NCBI GenBank assembly: GCA_905235135.1 | Contig: CAJOKR010000014.1 | Span: 1 to 42,279, forward strand | DNA: 42,279 nt | Direction of reading: 5' to 3' | Source: an uncultured Bacteroidales bacterium | GTDB lineage: Bacteria; Bacteroidota; Bacteroidia; Bacteroidales; WCHB1-69 | In this document: positions 17,333 to 25,888 of the stretch, in pieces | Numbering within the stretch: position 1 is the stretch's first letter | Layout of the letters: each line of letters opens with the position of its first letter | Notes under the pieces: model-generated | Told to the model about the DNA's origin: nothing | Databases searched by the model: none | The model's input: only the letters and a program-made list of their open reading frames with translations | Position numbers and translations under genes: made by a program

Positions 17333-18913
17333 ATGGATAACGAAACGATTACAACAAACAAGCCTAACCGCACAATGTCATATAACCGCATCGACACGCT
17401 CCTGGGCACCACCGGCAAGCTCACCCCGCAAGCCGTGGAGTTCGAGGAGGCGGTGCTCGGCGCCCTGATGATCGACGACAACGCCGTGACCGAGGTGTTA
17501 GCCACACTGCGGCCGGAGATGTTCTATGTGGAGGCTAACCAACAGATATTCACTGCAATACGACAACTATTCTCGGCTTCGCAGCCCATTGACGTGCTTA
17601 CCGTCACGAACCAGCTGAAGAAAAACAAACAGCTGGAACTTTCCGGCGGTGCCTCCTACGTGGCGGGGTTGACCGGCCGGCTGAACTCCGCCGCCAACGT
17701 CGAGTACCACGCCCGTATCGTGATGGAAAAGTACATCCTGCGCGAGCTTATCCGGCAGTGCAATACCATCGTCACCGACTCCTACGACGAGAGTCGCGAT
17801 GTGCTGGAACTGCTCGACGAGGCCGAGACGAAGATTTTCTCCATCGTGGAGAGCAACCTCCACCGCGACAGCAAGGAATTGGGCGATGTGGTGAGCACTG
17901 CCCTCAACGAGCTGACGGAGATCCGTGAATCGCAAGAAGAACTGCAAGGCGTGCCGTGCGGCATCCGCGCCATCGACGAGAAAACCGGCGGCTGGCAGAA
18001 ATCCGACCTGGTGATTCTCGCCGCCCGTCCGGGTATGGGTAAGACCTCCTTCGTACTCTCCGTGGCCCGCAACGCCGCCATTGACTTCGACCAACCGATA
18101 GCGTTTTTCTCCTTGGAAATGTCAGCTACACAGCTGGTTCACCGTCTCTTCTCCATCGAGTCGGGCATCCCGTCCGACCACATCTCCAAGGGTACGCTCA
18201 GCGATGTGGAGTGGTCGAAGCTGTGGGAGAACGTCAGCAAGCTGAACAGCTCCAACCTCATCATCGACGACACGCCCGCGCTGTCGGTATTCGACCTCCG
18301 CGCCAAGTGCCGCCGACTGAAACACAAATACGACATCCAGATGGTTATCATCGACTACCTGCAGCTGATGCAGGCCGGCACCGACAACTCGAAGCACGGC
18401 GGCAACCGCGAGCAGGAAATCAGCTATATCTCCCGTTCCCTCAAGGCGTTGGCTAAAGAGCTGAACATTCCAGTCATCGCACTGTCACAGCTGAGCCGTG
18501 CCGTGGAGACCCGTGGAGGCTCCAAGCGCCCGCAACTGTCCGACCTGCGTGAGTCGGGTTCTATCGAGCAGGATGCCGACATGGTGCTCTTCATCTACCG
18601 TCCGGAGTACTACCATCTGGACACCTTCGAGGACAACACCCCATCGGACGGCATGGCCGAAATCATGTTCGAGAAGAACCGTCACGGTAGCACTGGCAAC
18701 GTGAAAGTGCGCTTCCAGAGCCAGTTCACGAAGTTCTGCGATGTCAGCGAAGGCAGTTTCGGCGAAGGCGGCAGCTATGTCTCCCCGGGCGCGGGCATCA
18801 CCCCTAACGAGAACTTCTCCACCCAATACTACGACAGCGCGGCCAACGGTGACGGCGGAATGGATGGAAATGACCCGTCACAGCAGGGATATGAGAACGA
18901 CTATGCGTTTTAG
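17333..18913 (+). CDS. dnaB: Replicative DNA helicase DnaB
   Basis: A 526-residue hexameric helicase. The N-terminal DnaB domain starts at LTPQAVEFEEAVLGALMIDD, and the RecA-like core carries Walker A RPGMGKTS (K237), Walker B MVIIDYLQLM, and the conserved SQLSRAVETR and LRESGSIEQDADMVLFIYRPEYY blocks. It unwinds the parental duplex at the fork and interacts with primase. The C-terminus is extended by a glycine, asparagine and serine rich tail of about 50 residues. It is divergent from the A2M gene across 239 nt. A weak -7-like ATATTTG lies near 17290. A short remnant of a second DnaB is found at 37122. Confidence 0.96.
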   Translation: MDNETITTNKPNRTMSYNRIDTLLGTTGKLTPQAVEFEEAVLGALMIDDNAVTEVLATLRPEMFYVEANQQIFTAIRQLFSASQPIDVLTVTNQLKKNKQLELSGGASYVAGLTGRLNSAANVEYHARIVMEKYILRELIRQCNTIVTDSYDESRDVLELLDEAETKIFSIVESNLHRDSKELGDVVSTALNELTEIRESQEELQGVPCGIRAIDEKTGGWQKSDLVILAARPGMGKTSFVLSVARNAAIDFDQPIAFFSLEMSATQLVHRLFSIESGIPSDHISKGTLSDVEWSKLWENVSKLNSSNLIIDDTPALSVFDLRAKCRRLKHKYDIQMVIIDYLQLMQAGTDNSKHGGNREQEISYISRSLKALAKELNIPVIALSQLSRAVETRGGSKRPQLSDLRESGSIEQDADMVLFIYRPEYYHLDTFEDNTPSDGMAEIMFEKNRHGSTGNVKVRFQSQFTKFCDVSEGSFGEGGSYVSPGAGITPNENFSTQYYDSAANGDGGMDGNDPSQQGYENDYAF

Positions 18914-18936
18914 TTAGTACATTCCTTAGCAAGTCT

Positions 18937-18969
18937 GAGATTCCGCCCTCCTGACGTCGGGTGGAATGG
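18937..18969. repeat. GATTCCGCC-type hairpin repeat after dnaB
   Basis: GAGATTCCGCC and GGGTGGAATGG form an imperfect stem around CTCCTGACGTC. The same motif, including CCTGACGTCG, occurs at 215-251. Confidence 0.65.
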
Positions 18970-18998
18970 AGGTGGGCTTAACGAAGATTATTAGTTTT

Positions 18999-19520
18999 AT
19001 GAAAAAGTTGAGTATGGAAGAGCTGGGGCGGGTGACCCCAGAGGAATACAAGAAACAGGCGAAGGCACCGGTGGTGTTAGTGTTAGATAACATCCGCAGC
19101 ATGCACAATGTGGGGTCGGCGTTCCGGACGTGCGACGCCTTCAACGTGGAAAAACTCTACCTATGCGGCATCACCGCCACCCCGCCGCAGAAGGAGATCG
19201 CCAAAACCGCGCTCGGCGCGACCGAGAGTGTGGACTGGGAGTACGCCGAGGATGTGGTGGTTCTTGCGGAACAGCTCAAAGCGGAAGGTTACGCCATCAT
19301 CCTCGTGGAACAGACGGACGGCTCGATAATGCTCCAGGACTTCGATTTCGCGCAGTACGGGAAGCTGGCGCTGTTCGTCGGCAACGAGGTCTTCGGCATC
19401 TCCGACGGACTGCTGCCGTTGTGTGACGCGGCGGTTGAGATTCCCCAGTTCGGCACGAAGCACTCGCTGAACGTGGCGGTGGCGACGGGAATTGTGCTGT
19501 GGGAGGCGACGAGGAAATAG
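18999..19520 (+). CDS. SpoU/TrmH-family RNA 2'-O-methyltransferase
   Basis: A 173-residue SPOUT enzyme that methylates ribose 2'-OH groups of tRNA or rRNA with S-adenosylmethionine. The three SpoU motifs are clear: NIRSMHNVGSAFRTCDAF (about 28-45), LFVGNEVFGIS (about 117-127) and IPQFGTKHSLNVAVATGIV (about 142-160). The deep-knot C-terminus ends after motif 3. The small size without an N-terminal substrate domain fits TrmL/TrmH-like members, but the target cannot be told from sequence. The start MKKLSMEELGRV is chosen over an ATG at 18966 that overlaps the repeat. Confidence 0.9.
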   Translation: MKKLSMEELGRVTPEEYKKQAKAPVVLVLDNIRSMHNVGSAFRTCDAFNVEKLYLCGITATPPQKEIAKTALGATESVDWEYAEDVVVLAEQLKAEGYAIILVEQTDGSIMLQDFDFAQYGKLALFVGNEVFGISDGLLPLCDAAVEIPQFGTKHSLNVAVATGIVLWEATRK

Positions 19521-19537
19521 GATAAAATTCAACGCTT

Positions 19538-20434
19538 ATGAAACTTTCGATAGATGATAAAATAACCGACAGACAACATTTCCTCTTCGGGATTGTGGCG
19601 TACTGGCTTTTCTGGATGGTATGGGACATGGTGGCCCAGTTTTTCAATCTGTTGGAGTTTGTGGTGAATCCCATACCCGTCGTCGTTGTCTCGAAATTCC
19701 TGAAGGTGGCGCTCTTTTTCTGGCTGTTCCGGAAGCCGTTCCTGTGGAATATCAAATGGTGGCATCTTCTCATCGTCGCGGTCGCTTTTGGTCTTACTTA
19801 CCTGATACAAAACCTGTTATTAGACTTTTACTGGAACCACAATTACGCAGACAACAGGATGGACCACGACATCACGATGGTGACCATGCGGAAGGTCAAG
19901 CTTTACGGCGAGATTCTCGTCTCCGCGGCCGTCGTCTCCTTCCTCTGGTGGTACTACAGCAGCGACGACGGCTCCAAGTCCGTAGCCGGGCCGACCGGGA
20001 TTGTGCGCAGTTTTTACGGCGGCATGCTGTTCTCCATGACATTTCGCCTACTGCTGAACACGGTGAATGACTTGGGCAGCACGTTTTGGTCGTTCACGAG
20101 TCACTACGTCTTACTCAGCCTCTTCTTTTATCCGCTCCTGCTGCTGGTCGGCGGCGTATTCGTCTATATGCTCTTCACGAAAATTTACCCAACGTTCTCG
20201 TTAGGGTTCTTGGTCGCCCTCATTGTGGTGAGCTTGTTTTGCGGGAAATTCCTGAACACTATGCTGTTGCGCTACCATCCCGATTTGTACACTATTCCAT
20301 ACGACGGAAATGATTACCATTTCCATTATTTCGCCACGGTTACCAATTTCTGCGACTTCGCATTTTTTATCGCCGCATTCTACCTGTACCGGAAGGAGCT
20401 GGACGGCAGCGTTAACGAACTGACAGAATCATGA
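19538..20434 (+). CDS. Multi-pass membrane protein of unknown function
   Basis: A 298-residue protein with about seven hydrophobic segments, starting near 20-45, 55-70, 76-95, 122-140, 155-175, 185-212 and 218-238, plus a last one near 268-285. It has many aromatic residues and no motif I recognise. It begins 17 nt after the methyltransferase stop, so it is probably co-transcribed with it. An inner-membrane location is inferred from hydrophobicity alone. Confidence 0.65.
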   Translation: MKLSIDDKITDRQHFLFGIVAYWLFWMVWDMVAQFFNLLEFVVNPIPVVVVSKFLKVALFFWLFRKPFLWNIKWWHLLIVAVAFGLTYLIQNLLLDFYWNHNYADNRMDHDITMVTMRKVKLYGEILVSAAVVSFLWWYYSSDDGSKSVAGPTGIVRSFYGGMLFSMTFRLLLNTVNDLGSTFWSFTSHYVLLSLFFYPLLLLVGGVFVYMLFTKIYPTFSLGFLVALIVVSLFCGKFLNTMLLRYHPDLYTIPYDGNDYHFHYFATVTNFCDFAFFIAAFYLYRKELDGSVNELTES

Positions 20435-20490
20435 AAAGTTCTGAGGATCGCCGAAGTGCCATGCACTTGTTGAGACTATCTATCGGGGCG

Positions 20491-20523
20491 TTTGTCGTTA
20501 CTATCTGAAAAATCGTATTTTCG
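20491..20523 (+). promoter_or_regulatory. Promoter upstream of the secreted two-part protein
   Basis: TTTG at 20491-20494 and TATTTTCG at 20516-20523 are separated by 21 nt, the usual Bacteroidota spacing; the -7 box has one mismatch. CCGC follows. Confidence 0.6.
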
Positions 20524-20546
20524 CCGCGCAAAAAAATCACCGACAA

Positions 20547-22109
20547 ATGAAAAAATTCACCCTTTCCACAACACCGCAGAGCATCACCCTTCTCGTGGCA
20601 CTTGCCTTCTGTCTCTTGTCAGCCATGACGGTTTCCGCCAACGGCGACCCTGTTGCCGTCCACTCGGCCATCACCCTCGCGCGCACCCCCGTGGCTGTGC
20701 ATATCCCCGAGGTGCAACTCCTCGACGAACACGTCACCTTCGTGCCTGACGGCCGCCACACGCGCGTCACCGTCCGCTACCTCCTGCGCAACACCTCCCG
20801 CAAGGACTTCCACCAGCTGCCCTACGGCTTCCCCATCGACTACTACGGCAGCGGGACGAGCCGTTGGACGCCGGACGGTTGGACCGAGAGCATCTACGAA
20901 GCCGGCTGGCGCGACGACTACGTACGGAATGTGGTATTCGAACTCGACGGGCGGCAGCTGACATGGCAATGTTCCAAAGACACGGTCATCCGACCCAAGG
21001 AGCGCTATATCCTGGAGTTCGAGATTGACGAAGAGCCCGACAGCGCGGGATTCTACTCCAAGAAACTGGAACAGAAGCTGCTCGCCAAATACGGTGACGA
21101 CATCTATGGTTACACGCTCCCCGTCTCGCGCCGCTGGTTCTACACCTACTTAGAGATTCCAGCGGGGCAGGTGGTCACCTTAGAGGTCAGCTACATGCTT
21201 GAACACACCTACGCCGAAGGTCTGTATCACTTTCATGCCGACTATTTCGAAAATCCACAGTGGGACTACTTCCACGACTGCATTTTCCAATACGACTTCA
21301 CACCTGCCGCCTACTGGGGCAACGGGAAGGCGTCACATTTCCTCGCCGAACTGGATGCCACAGCCATTGACATTATGGACACGTCCGAGATCCTGAAAAT
21401 GCACGAATACCGAAAATCCGTAGGCATAAAGGGGCTGCCGATGACCAAGCGAGGAAACGTCTGGCACTACGAGACACAAGACTTTGACCTGGCGGCCGCC
21501 GAGCCGTTCGTGTTGGATTTCTACCCCAAGCGCATCTCGCAGCCGGTGGCGCAAATCCTCAATCACCGCATCCCGTCGAACCGGTTTCAGATCATCGTCT
21601 CCGGCGTTGACCCGAAATACCCCTTGAAAAACGCCTTCGACGGAGACCCGGCCACCACCATGGTGCTGCGACCCGATGCAAACGACTCCCTCTACATCAC
21701 CATCCGCTTCACCGACACCACCTTCACGCCGCAGGGCATTCTGCTCCTCAACGGCTACTGCAAAAATCTGACGGCATGGCGCAACAACAGCCGCATCGGC
21801 AGCCTTCTGGCAACCGCAAGATGGGACAACATGAACTACATATCAACCCTGTATTCAGACTATGGGCCGAACCGGAAATGGGCACATCGCCGCTGTGCCG
21901 ACCAGCCCCAAGCATTCGACTGGCAATCGCTGGCCGACAACGCCGTGGTGGTGGGAATCCCCCATGAATACAGCTCCCACGTCACGGAGGTACATTTCGC
22001 CATCGGGTCCGTGGAGCACGGACAGAAATACGACGACCTCTGCATCTCCGAAATCCTCGTCATCGGCGGTCCCTGGCCGGAAATCAAATGGGAAAGAGAC
22101 GAAAAATAA
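20547..22109 (+). CDS. Secreted protein with DUF4424-like N-part and NADase-type glycan-binding-like C-part
   Basis: A 520-residue protein with a cleavable signal peptide (about 1-31, ending VSANG). Residues 40-330 resemble the beta-rich DUF4424-type layout: a statement of epitopes (VQLLDEHVTFVPDGRHTRVTVRYLLRN), a long middle with many aromatic residues, and a YFENPQWDYFHDCIFQYDF block. Residues 360-515 look like the discoidin-like NADase-type glycan-binding fold: NAFDGDPATTMV, then GILLLNGYCKNL and WRNNSRIG, ending in ISEILVIG. This suggests an envelope or periplasmic protein that binds a sugar, but no enzyme motif is seen and the assignment rests on motif memory only. Confidence 0.6.
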   Translation: MKKFTLSTTPQSITLLVALAFCLLSAMTVSANGDPVAVHSAITLARTPVAVHIPEVQLLDEHVTFVPDGRHTRVTVRYLLRNTSRKDFHQLPYGFPIDYYGSGTSRWTPDGWTESIYEAGWRDDYVRNVVFELDGRQLTWQCSKDTVIRPKERYILEFEIDEEPDSAGFYSKKLEQKLLAKYGDDIYGYTLPVSRRWFYTYLEIPAGQVVTLEVSYMLEHTYAEGLYHFHADYFENPQWDYFHDCIFQYDFTPAAYWGNGKASHFLAELDATAIDIMDTSEILKMHEYRKSVGIKGLPMTKRGNVWHYETQDFDLAAAEPFVLDFYPKRISQPVAQILNHRIPSNRFQIIVSGVDPKYPLKNAFDGDPATTMVLRPDANDSLYITIRFTDTTFTPQGILLLNGYCKNLTAWRNNSRIGSLLATARWDNMNYISTLYSDYGPNRKWAHRRCADQPQAFDWQSLADNAVVVGIPHEYSSHVTEVHFAIGSVEHGQKYDDLCISEILVIGGPWPEIKWERDEK

Positions 22110-22146
22110 TTTTTTTCACATCCAGTATATCATATCAAAAAAATTG

Positions 22147-22154
22147 TATCTTTG
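22147..22154 (+). promoter_or_regulatory. Promoter of the membrane protein-regulator-creD unit
   Basis: TATCTTTG is an exact -7 match 24 nt before the ATG at 22178. It overlaps the small palindrome TTTGCGGCGCAAA (22151-22163), which covers the expected transcription start and could be an operator. Confidence 0.6.
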
Positions 22155-22177
22155 CGGCGCAAAGTACTTTTAGAATT

Positions 22178-22819
22178 ATGAAAGAAAACGAGGTCAAACA
22201 GACATTGGACGACATCCGCGAAATGATGAGTAAATCATCTCGTTTCCAGGCGATTAGCGGATGGTCTATCATCGTGATAGGACTTTTGGCAGGGATCGCA
22301 TCGCTCATGGCGGCAGCCGTCATCGGCGTTGCGGACGTGCCCTTTTTCGACAATCTCCAGCGATATTCCACACTGAACACCCCCTTGAAGATCCGGATCG
22401 CGGCGCTCATCGCGCTCATCCTCTTCACCGTGTGTCTGATCATCGTCTTCGTCTTCGCCATCGTGAAATCGAAACGTCACAACCTCCCTTTCGCCTTTGA
22501 CAAACGGATGCGGCAGATGCTCCTCGACTTCTTCATCCCGCTCATCGCCGGCGGCCTCTTCAGCATGGCAATGGTGATGCAGCAACACTACGGCCTCACC
22601 TCGTCCATCATGCTGATGTTCTACGGCCTCGCGCTCATCAACTGCAGCCACTACACCTACCCTATCCTCCGTTGGCTCGGCTACACCGAACTCCTCATCG
22701 GCATCATCGACTGCTTCACGATGTCGCACGCGCTCCTCTTCTGGTTCCTCGGCTTCAGCGTGGCGCACATTCTTTTCGGAATCATCTATGTCCTTATGTT
22801 CGACCGTAAAAACGCATAG
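22178..22819 (+). CDS. Membrane protein of the winged-helix/CreD cassette
   Basis: A 213-residue protein with about six membrane segments (near 28-50, 70-98, 115-133, 138-155, 160-175 and 182-205) and short loops. I do not recognise a defined function. It overlaps nothing but ends 2 nt before the regulator gene, so the three genes form one unit. The same trio (membrane protein, small winged-helix regulator, CreD) recurs in other Bacteroidota from memory. The start MKENEVKQ follows the promoter; an earlier in-frame start would lie upstream of it. Confidence 0.7.
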   Translation: MKENEVKQTLDDIREMMSKSSRFQAISGWSIIVIGLLAGIASLMAAAVIGVADVPFFDNLQRYSTLNTPLKIRIAALIALILFTVCLIIVFVFAIVKSKRHNLPFAFDKRMRQMLLDFFIPLIAGGLFSMAMVMQQHYGLTSSIMLMFYGLALINCSHYTYPILRWLGYTELLIGIIDCFTMSHALLFWFLGFSVAHILFGIIYVLMFDRKNA

Positions 22820-22821
22820 TC

Positions 22822-23121
22822 ATGGCCATCCTTGAAGGACTGAACAAGGTTTTCGAGAACAAGGTGCGGTTGGGCATCATGTCGGTGCTGGCCGCCAATG
22901 GCTCCGCCGACTTCGCCGCACTGAAGTCGCTGCTCGACCTCACCGACGGCAACCTGGCAAGCCATACGCGCAGCTTAGAGGAGGCTGGCTACATCCGCAG
23001 CGAGAAGAAGTTCATCGGCCGCAAGCCCAACACCACCTACCTCATCACCGATGCCGGCCGCGCTGCCTTCGCCGCCCATATCGACGCCCTCGAGCGCTTC
23101 CTCAAGGATTGCCGCAGCTAA
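22822..23121 (+). CDS. Small winged-helix transcriptional regulator
   Basis: A 99-residue DNA-binding protein of the HTH_34 (winged-helix) type. The helix-turn-helix is visible as DFAALKSLLDLTDGNLASHTRSLEEAGYI (about 30-60), followed by the wing EKKFIGRKPNTTYLITDAG. It consists of the DNA-binding domain only, with no ligand or phosphorylation domain. It probably controls this cassette. It starts 2 nt after the membrane protein gene. Confidence 0.88.
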   Translation: MAILEGLNKVFENKVRLGIMSVLAANGSADFAALKSLLDLTDGNLASHTRSLEEAGYIRSEKKFIGRKPNTTYLITDAGRAAFAAHIDALERFLKDCRS

Positions 23122-23185
23122 TTTTTTTTGCTTATTCACTTTGTATTTCAAAGTACTTTTTTCACATATAATCCAAAAAAAAAAA

Positions 23186-24530
23186 ATGACAACAGAAACG
23201 ACAAACGCGGTGACGACACCGCAAGCAGAACAAAAGAAACCTGCCACGCATGACAGACCGAAAATGAAACGCAGCGACCGTATGCTGCTGAAACTCATCC
23301 TGATAGGATTATTGAGCGTAATCCTGCTGATCCCGCAGCAGCTCATCCTGCACATGGTGAGCGAACGCAACGCAACCTCGCGAGAGGCCGAAGAGGAGGT
23401 GGAGCAGATGTGGAGTGCCTCGCAACGGGTGATCGGCCCGGTGGTGCGCATCCCAGGCAAAAAGAACTTCAAACAGGTCTATCTCCTGCCCGAAGAACTG
23501 CGGGTGAAAGGCGACGTGCGGACCGAAAACCGGCACCGTGGCAACTTCGACGTGACCGTCTATACGGCAGACCTAACGCTCGACGGCAGTCTGCAGATGC
23601 CGAACCTCTCGGATTATGTGGACTCCATCTATGACCTTTCGAAGGCGGAGGTGCTGCTTTCGTTGAGCGACTTCCGAGGGCTGTCGGAGAACGTCGTGCT
23701 GCGGCTGAACGGGAAAGACTATCCGATGCGGTCCGACAAGGATGAGGAGTTGGGCTCGGTGCTCTGCTGCCGCATCCCCGTGGAGGAACTTCAGGATTCG
23801 GCATCGGCCTCCTATTCGGTGCGGCTACCCTTGAAAGGGTCGGAGTCGCTGATGTTCCTGCCGGTGGGCAACAGCACCTCCGTGGAGCTGACCTCCAACT
23901 GCGCCACGCCGAGCTTCCAAGGCAACTTCCTACCAGACGAGCGAACGGTGGCAGACAGCGGCTTTACGGCCACGTGGAAGGTACTTGCCCTCAACCGAGA
24001 TTTCGGGCAGTCGGTGACCCGCTGGTGCGAGTACGGCAACGAGGTTTCTCACAGCGTGAGCATGCACGACAACGAGTTCGGGGTGATGATGAAGGTGCCG
24101 GTGCTACAGTACCAGCAGACCACGCGCACCGTCAAATACGCCTACCTCTTCATCTTCCTCACCTTCGCCACGGTCTTTTTCGTGGAGTACCGCCACGCCG
24201 ATCCATCCCGTGCAGTACCTGCTCATCGGGACCGCGCTGTTGGTCTTCTACGCCCTGCTGCTCTCCTTCTGCGAACACATCCCGTTCTTCTGGTCCTACG
24301 TCATCGCCATGCTAATGACAGTCACGCTGATCACGGGCTATTTGGCGGGCATCCTGAAGATCCGCAAGACCGCGCTGATGGTGGGTGTCCTGTTGCTCGC
24401 GCTCTACATCTTCCTATATATACTGCTACAGATGGAAACCTACGCCCTGTTGTTCGGCAGCCTTGGCATCTTCGTGATTCTCGCGGTGCTGATGTACGCG
24501 TCACAGAAAGTGAAGTGGTACCGGGAATAG
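23186..24530 (+). pseudogene. creD: creD-like inner-membrane protein gene with a frameshift
   Basis: CreD/CreD-like proteins are inner-membrane proteins with a large periplasmic domain, linked in enterobacteria to envelope and beta-lactam or colicin responses. The first frame gives a membrane segment (MLLKLILIGLLSVILLIPQQ), a typical periplasmic part (IGPVVRIPG; VYLLPEELRVKGDV; SFQGNFLPDER; FGVMMKVPVLQYQQTTRTVKYAYLFIFLTF) and is lost after EYRHA. The rest of the family pattern, IHPVQYLLIGTALLVFYALLLSFCEHI, continues from 24201 in the next frame to the stop at 24530. One extra base (or loss of two) near 24197-24201 explains this. Both parts are well conserved, so the mutation is recent or a sequencing error. 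A 12-A run (23175-23186) directly precedes the coding sequence. Confidence 0.85.
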
Positions 24531-24545
24531 TTCCCTAAAAAATCG

Positions 24546-24553
24546 TATCTTTG
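24546..24553 (+). promoter_or_regulatory. hpt promoter
   Basis: TATCTTTG is an exact -7 match; CGCCGCC follows. The ATG at 24575 is 21 nt downstream. Confidence 0.7.
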
Positions 24554-24574
24554 CGCCGCCAAATTTTCAAGGAT

Positions 24575-25117
24575 ATGAGCGAAACTGTAACCCTTCTGGA
24601 CAAAACATTCGTCAAATACATCCCCTCGGAGGTAATTGACGAGGCCATCGCGAAGGTGGCGGCGGAAATCACCCTGGAATACCGCTACGACGACCCGATT
24701 ATGCTGATCACGCTGAACGGGGCCATCGTCTTCGCCGTCGATTTACTGAAACATCTGGACTTTCCCTGTCGCATCTCCTGCGTGAAGATTTCCTCCTACA
24801 GTGGCACCGAATCGACCGGCAACATCAACAGCCTCATCGGCCTCAACGAGGATGTGCGCGGCAAGCGCATCCTCATCTTGGAGGACATCGTCGACACGGG
24901 CAACACTTACGTCCACCTGAATCAGATGCTTATGGATGCCGGCGCGAAGGACGTGCGCATCGCCACTATGACGATGAAACCCGACGCCTACAAGGGCAAC
25001 CTGCCCGTCCATTACGTCGGTCTCAACATCCCCAACAAGTTCGTCGTCGGCCGCGGCCTCGACTACGACGGCTACGGCCGCAACCTTCCCGACATCTACC
25101 AAGTGGTTAATGATTAA
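24575..25117 (+). CDS. hpt: Hypoxanthine phosphoribosyltransferase
   Basis: A 180-residue purine-salvage enzyme that joins hypoxanthine (and guanine) to PRPP. The PRPP-binding loop ILILEDIVDTGNT has the acidic pair at E103 and D104; the flexible-loop SSYSGTEST segment and the C-terminal base-binding IPNKFVVGRGLDYDGYGRNLPDIY are also present. The start MSETVTL is set by the promoter. Length is typical. A repeat element and then adk follow. Confidence 0.94.
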   Translation: MSETVTLLDKTFVKYIPSEVIDEAIAKVAAEITLEYRYDDPIMLITLNGAIVFAVDLLKHLDFPCRISCVKISSYSGTESTGNINSLIGLNEDVRGKRILILEDIVDTGNTYVHLNQMLMDAGAKDVRIATMTMKPDAYKGNLPVHYVGLNIPNKFVVGRGLDYDGYGRNLPDIYQVVND

Positions 25118-25125
25118 TCCCTATT

Positions 25126-25183
25126 CCAAGAGGGCTGCAAGCCCGACACGTGCCAACCCAGGGTGAACGCAGTGAGTCCTGGG
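25126..25183 (+). repeat. Two-hairpin intergenic element before adk
   Basis: GGGCTGCAAGCCC (25132-25144) is a perfect hairpin; CCCAGG (25157-25162) and CCTGGG (25178-25183) form a second stem. A sister copy lies at 25813-25872 in the same orientation, with changed but still paired stems. Confidence 0.8.
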
Positions 25184-25212
25184 CCATCAAGAAACAACAA
25201 AAAACCTACAAT

Positions 25213-25782
25213 ATGATCAACATCGTCATGTTCGGTGCCCCCGGCAGCGGCAAAGGCACCCAGGCCAAGCAGATGGCCGAAAAATTCAACCTCGAACACG
25301 TCTCCACCGGCGACCTGTTCCGTTACGAAATCTCCCACAAGACCCCGCTGGGGCTCAAGGCGCAGGAGATCATCAATCGCGGCGACCTCTGTCCCGACGA
25401 CATCACCCTCGGGATGCTCCGCAACCACATCGAGAAACACGCCGACAGCAAGGGCTTCATCTTCGACGGCGTGCCGCGCACCATTAAGCAAGCCGAGATG
25501 CTCGACGACCCGACTTTCTTCACCAACCTTGACATCACCAAGGTCATCTACCTGAAGGTGGAAATGGAAGAGGTTCAGCGCCGTATTCTCAAACGCGCCG
25601 AAATCGAACAGCGCGCCGATGACACCCCCGCCACCGTCAAGGCCCGCGTGGAGAACTTCTTCGCCCAGACCATGCCCCTCGTGGACTACTACCGTAACCA
25701 GGGCAAACTGGTGGAAATCAACGGTATGCAAGACATCGAGCACGTGTTTGCGGACATCTGCAAAGTCGTCGAAACGCTATAA
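25213..25782 (+). CDS. adk: Adenylate kinase (short type)
   Basis: A 189-residue enzyme that balances ATP, ADP and AMP. Walker A GAPGSGKGT covers residues 8-16; STGDLFRYEI binds AMP; FDGVPRT replaces the more usual FDGFPRT. The region where long-type enzymes carry a zinc-binding LID is short, as in other Bacteroidota. The start MINIVMFG is used because the upstream in-frame extension crosses the repeat element. Confidence 0.95.
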   Translation: MINIVMFGAPGSGKGTQAKQMAEKFNLEHVSTGDLFRYEISHKTPLGLKAQEIINRGDLCPDDITLGMLRNHIEKHADSKGFIFDGVPRTIKQAEMLDDPTFFTNLDITKVIYLKVEMEEVQRRILKRAEIEQRADDTPATVKARVENFFAQTMPLVDYYRNQGKLVEINGMQDIEHVFADICKVVETL

Positions 25783-25784
25783 TA

Positions 25785-25812
25785 GACTTGAGACTTAGGA
25801 CTTAAGACTTTT
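25785..25812 (+). repeat. Four 7-nt tandem repeats after adk
   Basis: GACTTGA, GACTTAG, GACTTAA, GACTTTT follow without gaps, starting 2 nt after the adk stop and ending where the hairpin element at 25813 begins. Confidence 0.75.
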
Positions 25813-25872
25813 CCAAAAGGGCTGAAAGCCCGACGTATGTTAGCCTAGGGTGAGACGGAGTCGAGCCCTAGG
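25813..25872 (+). repeat. Two-hairpin intergenic element before dxr
   Basis: GGGCTGAAAGCCC (25819-25831) and the stem CCTAGGG/CCCTAGG repeat the layout of 25126-25183. In the second stem paired bases differ on both sides between the copies, so structure is conserved. Confidence 0.8.
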
Positions 25873-25888
25873 ACATTATAGAACCATC

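Noticed and set aside
24190-24210. Programmed frameshift in creD
   Set aside because: No slippery heptamer or downstream stem is seen; a simple indel explains it better.
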